NCBI GenBank assembly: GCA_002784245.1
Contig: PFKL01000144.1
Location: forward strand, 1-6,560
Direction of reading: 5' to 3'
DNA: 6,560 nt
Source of the DNA: Comamonadaceae bacterium CG_4_10_14_3_um_filter_60_75
Lineage (GTDB): Bacteria; Pseudomonadota; Gammaproteobacteria; Burkholderiales; Burkholderiaceae_C
The position numbers were made by a program, and so were the translations under genes. Every line of letters begins with the position of its first letter. The stretch's first letter is position 1. Shown here piece after piece: positions 5,586 through 6,560 of the stretch. Below the pieces are notes generated by a model. The model saw only the letters and a program-made list of their open reading frames with translations. It did not search any database and had not been told where the DNA came from.

Positions 5586-6134
5586 ATGAACCCAATTGCA
5601 GGCCTGATATTCAAGTTGTTGCGCCTGCTGGCCGTGGTTGGGGTGTGCGCAGGTTCTGCAGCCCATGCTGACCTTTACAGCGACGCCAGTCGGCTGATGC
5701 AAGACAACAAATTGGCCGAGTCGCTGCAGATAGTTGAAACTTTTCTGGCCGACAAGCCCCAGGACCCCCGGATGCAATTCCTCAAGGGCTTGATCTTTCG
5801 CAAACAGGAAAAGACTGCGCAGGCCATCGCCGTTTTCACCAAGCTGACCCAGGACTTTCCCGAGTTACCCGAGCCCTACAACAACCTTGCCGTGGTGTAC
5901 GCCAGTCAGGGGCAGTTTGACAAGGCACGCACGGCGCTCGAGACCGCCATCCGCAACCACCCAGGTTACGCCACAGCGCACGAAAATCTGGGTGATGTGT
6001 ATGCCATGCTGGCGCGTCAGTCGTATACCAAGGCACTCGAAATTGACGCGGGTAATGCGGCGTTGCAACCCAAGATCGCGGGCATTGCATCTGTGCTGCA
6101 GCCCATCGGCGCGGCCTCAGCGACAAGGCAATGA
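5586..6134 (+). CDS. Secreted tetratricopeptide-repeat (TPR) protein, function unknown
   Basis: Predicted periplasmic or envelope-associated TPR protein of 182 residues; I do not recognise a named family. The N terminus MNPIAGLIFKLLRLLAVVGVCAGSAAHA is a Sec-type signal peptide with a probable cleavage site AHA-D after residue 28. The mature part is about 150 residues of TPR-like helical pairs: about 30-60, 64-93, a clear one at 95-128 (PYNNLAVVYASQGQFDKARTALETAI), and 130-158 (AHENLGDVYAMLARQSYTKALEID). A short tail follows. TPRs bind partner proteins, so a scaffold or chaperone-like role is an inference. The start is uncertain: ATG at 5553 would add 11 residues (MPPSLRPIFPP) ahead of the signal peptide. 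Neither start has a good Shine-Dalgarno; 5586 gives the more normal signal-peptide length. The gene lies 55 bp upstream of, and in the same direction as, the cyclophilin gene, so the two are probably co-transcribed. Confidence 0.85.
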   Translation: MNPIAGLIFKLLRLLAVVGVCAGSAAHADLYSDASRLMQDNKLAESLQIVETFLADKPQDPRMQFLKGLIFRKQEKTAQAIAVFTKLTQDFPELPEPYNNLAVVYASQGQFDKARTALETAIRNHPGYATAHENLGDVYAMLARQSYTKALEIDAGNAALQPKIAGIASVLQPIGAASATRQ

Positions 6135-6177
6135 AGCCTGGGCGCATGCTGGTAAAAATCTTTTCTTTTATCGACTC

Positions 6178-6183
6178 AAGGAG
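6178..6183 (+). promoter_or_regulatory. Ribosome-binding site of the cyclophilin gene
   Basis: AAGGAG followed by a six-base spacer (TTTTCA) and ATG at 6190. It is the strongest Shine-Dalgarno in the window and fixes the start that includes the signal peptide. Confidence 0.85.
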
Positions 6184-6189
6184 TTTTCA

Positions 6190-6560
6190 ATGTGGCTGAA
6201 AAAGTTTGGCAAATTCGTCGCCACAGTGCTTGGTGCCGCAGGTCTGTGCGGCGCACCGCTGCTGGCCTTGGCCGAAGGCGCACCGCAGGTCAAATTTGTT
6301 ACCTCGGCGGGCGACTTCGTCGTTGAGTTATACCCCGACAAAGCGCCCAAAACGGTTGACAATTTTCTCCAGTACGTCAAGGACAAACACTACGACGGCA
6401 CGATTTTCCACCGCGTCATCGCCAACTTCATGATCCAGGGCGGCGGATTCGACGCCAACTACGTGCAAAAGCCCACGCGCGCGCCGGTCGAACACGAAGG
6501 CCGCCAAGCGCTTGAAAAAGGTGGCCCACGCAATGTCACCGGCACCCTGGCCATGGCCCG
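6190..6560 (+). CDS. ppiA: Periplasmic cyclophilin-type peptidyl-prolyl cis-trans isomerase (partial, runs off right edge)
   Basis: Catalyses cis-trans isomerisation of peptide bonds before proline, assisting the folding of exported proteins. The first 123 residues are present. MWLKKFGKFVATVLGAAGLCGAPLLALA is a Sec signal peptide (two lysines, hydrophobic core, likely cleavage ALA-E after residue 28), which places the enzyme in the periplasm and favours ppiA over cytoplasmic ppiB. The mature domain begins VKFVTSAGDFVVELYPDKAPKTVDNFLQYV, typical of the family. It contains YDGTIFHRVIANFMIQGGGF (68-87), including the catalytic Arg (R75) and the active-site FMIQGG; TGTLAMA follows at the cut end. 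Residues ALEKGGPRN form the short insertion common in bacterial cyclophilins. A strong Shine-Dalgarno decides the start. About 60-70 residues are missing on the right. From memory, a second cytoplasmic cyclophilin gene (ppiB) and lpxH often follow in Burkholderiales; this cannot be seen here. Confidence 0.93.
   Translation, partial: MWLKKFGKFVATVLGAAGLCGAPLLALAEGAPQVKFVTSAGDFVVELYPDKAPKTVDNFLQYVKDKHYDGTIFHRVIANFMIQGGGFDANYVQKPTRAPVEHEGRQALEKGGPRNVTGTLAMA

Noticed and set aside
6135..6189. Independent promoter for the cyclophilin gene (TAAAAA near 6153)
   Set aside because: Only a weak -10-like word with no matching -35. Co-transcription with the TPR gene is simpler.
6235..6260. Possible lipoprotein signal (Cys at residue 20) in the cyclophilin
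   Set aside because: The residues before the Cys (GAAGLC) do not fit a lipobox because the -1 position is Leu. A normal signal peptidase I site (ALA-E) follows.
1..6560. CRISPR array, insertion sequence, prophage, toxin-antitoxin or defence genes
   Set aside because: No regularly spaced repeats, transposase, integrase or defence-type domains are seen in any frame. The window is housekeeping genes almost end to end.

Overview
The window looks like chromosomal core-genome DNA from a betaproteobacterium, most likely of the family Comamonadaceae (Rhodoferax/Polaromonas-like). This rests on the high-GC coding sequence, the close family resemblance of AccA, CysS, LysC and the small AlkA-type glycosylase to the Burkholderiales versions, the gene order, and a short AT-rich repeat of a kind I associate with that family. 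The assignment is from memory of these families, not from a search.

Layout. Positions 1-5460 are read entirely on the minus strand. In transcription order: cysS (cysteinyl-tRNA synthetase, 5460-4084), an HhH-GPD DNA-3-methyladenine glycosylase (4087-3446), accA (acetyl-CoA carboxylase alpha subunit, 3378-2407), tilS (tRNA-Ile lysidine synthetase, 2370-1393), lysC (aspartokinase, 1393-125) and tRNA-Ser(GCU) (from 81, running off the left edge). The genes are packed tightly. cysS and the glycosylase overlap by three bases (GTGA), tilS and lysC overlap by one base (TAATG), and the other gaps are 36-67 bp, so an operon-like unit is likely. A divergent region of about 90-125 bp (5461-5585) separates it from a plus-strand pair: a secreted TPR protein (5586-6134) and a periplasmic cyclophilin peptidyl-prolyl isomerase (6190 to the right edge, truncated).

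Function. The minus-strand unit is housekeeping. It covers tRNA charging and modification (CysS, TilS), a serine tRNA, repair of alkylated DNA, the first committed step of fatty-acid synthesis, and the first step of the aspartate-family amino-acid pathway. The plus-strand pair acts outside the cytoplasm and may be a small envelope folding or assembly unit.

No previously undescribed defence, mobile or biosynthetic system is visible. The most interesting signals are small. (1) An AT-rich repeat-like segment with an internal hairpin lies in frame inside tilS, next to the conserved HADDQ motif. (2) Two REP-like elements sharing the core TCTGACCC flank accA, one forming a long hairpin and the other supplying accA's stop codon. 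(3) lysC has an internal ATG at the position where a separate beta subunit starts in some Gram-positive aspartokinases. (4) A hairpin after lysC overlaps the likely promoter of tRNA-Ser.
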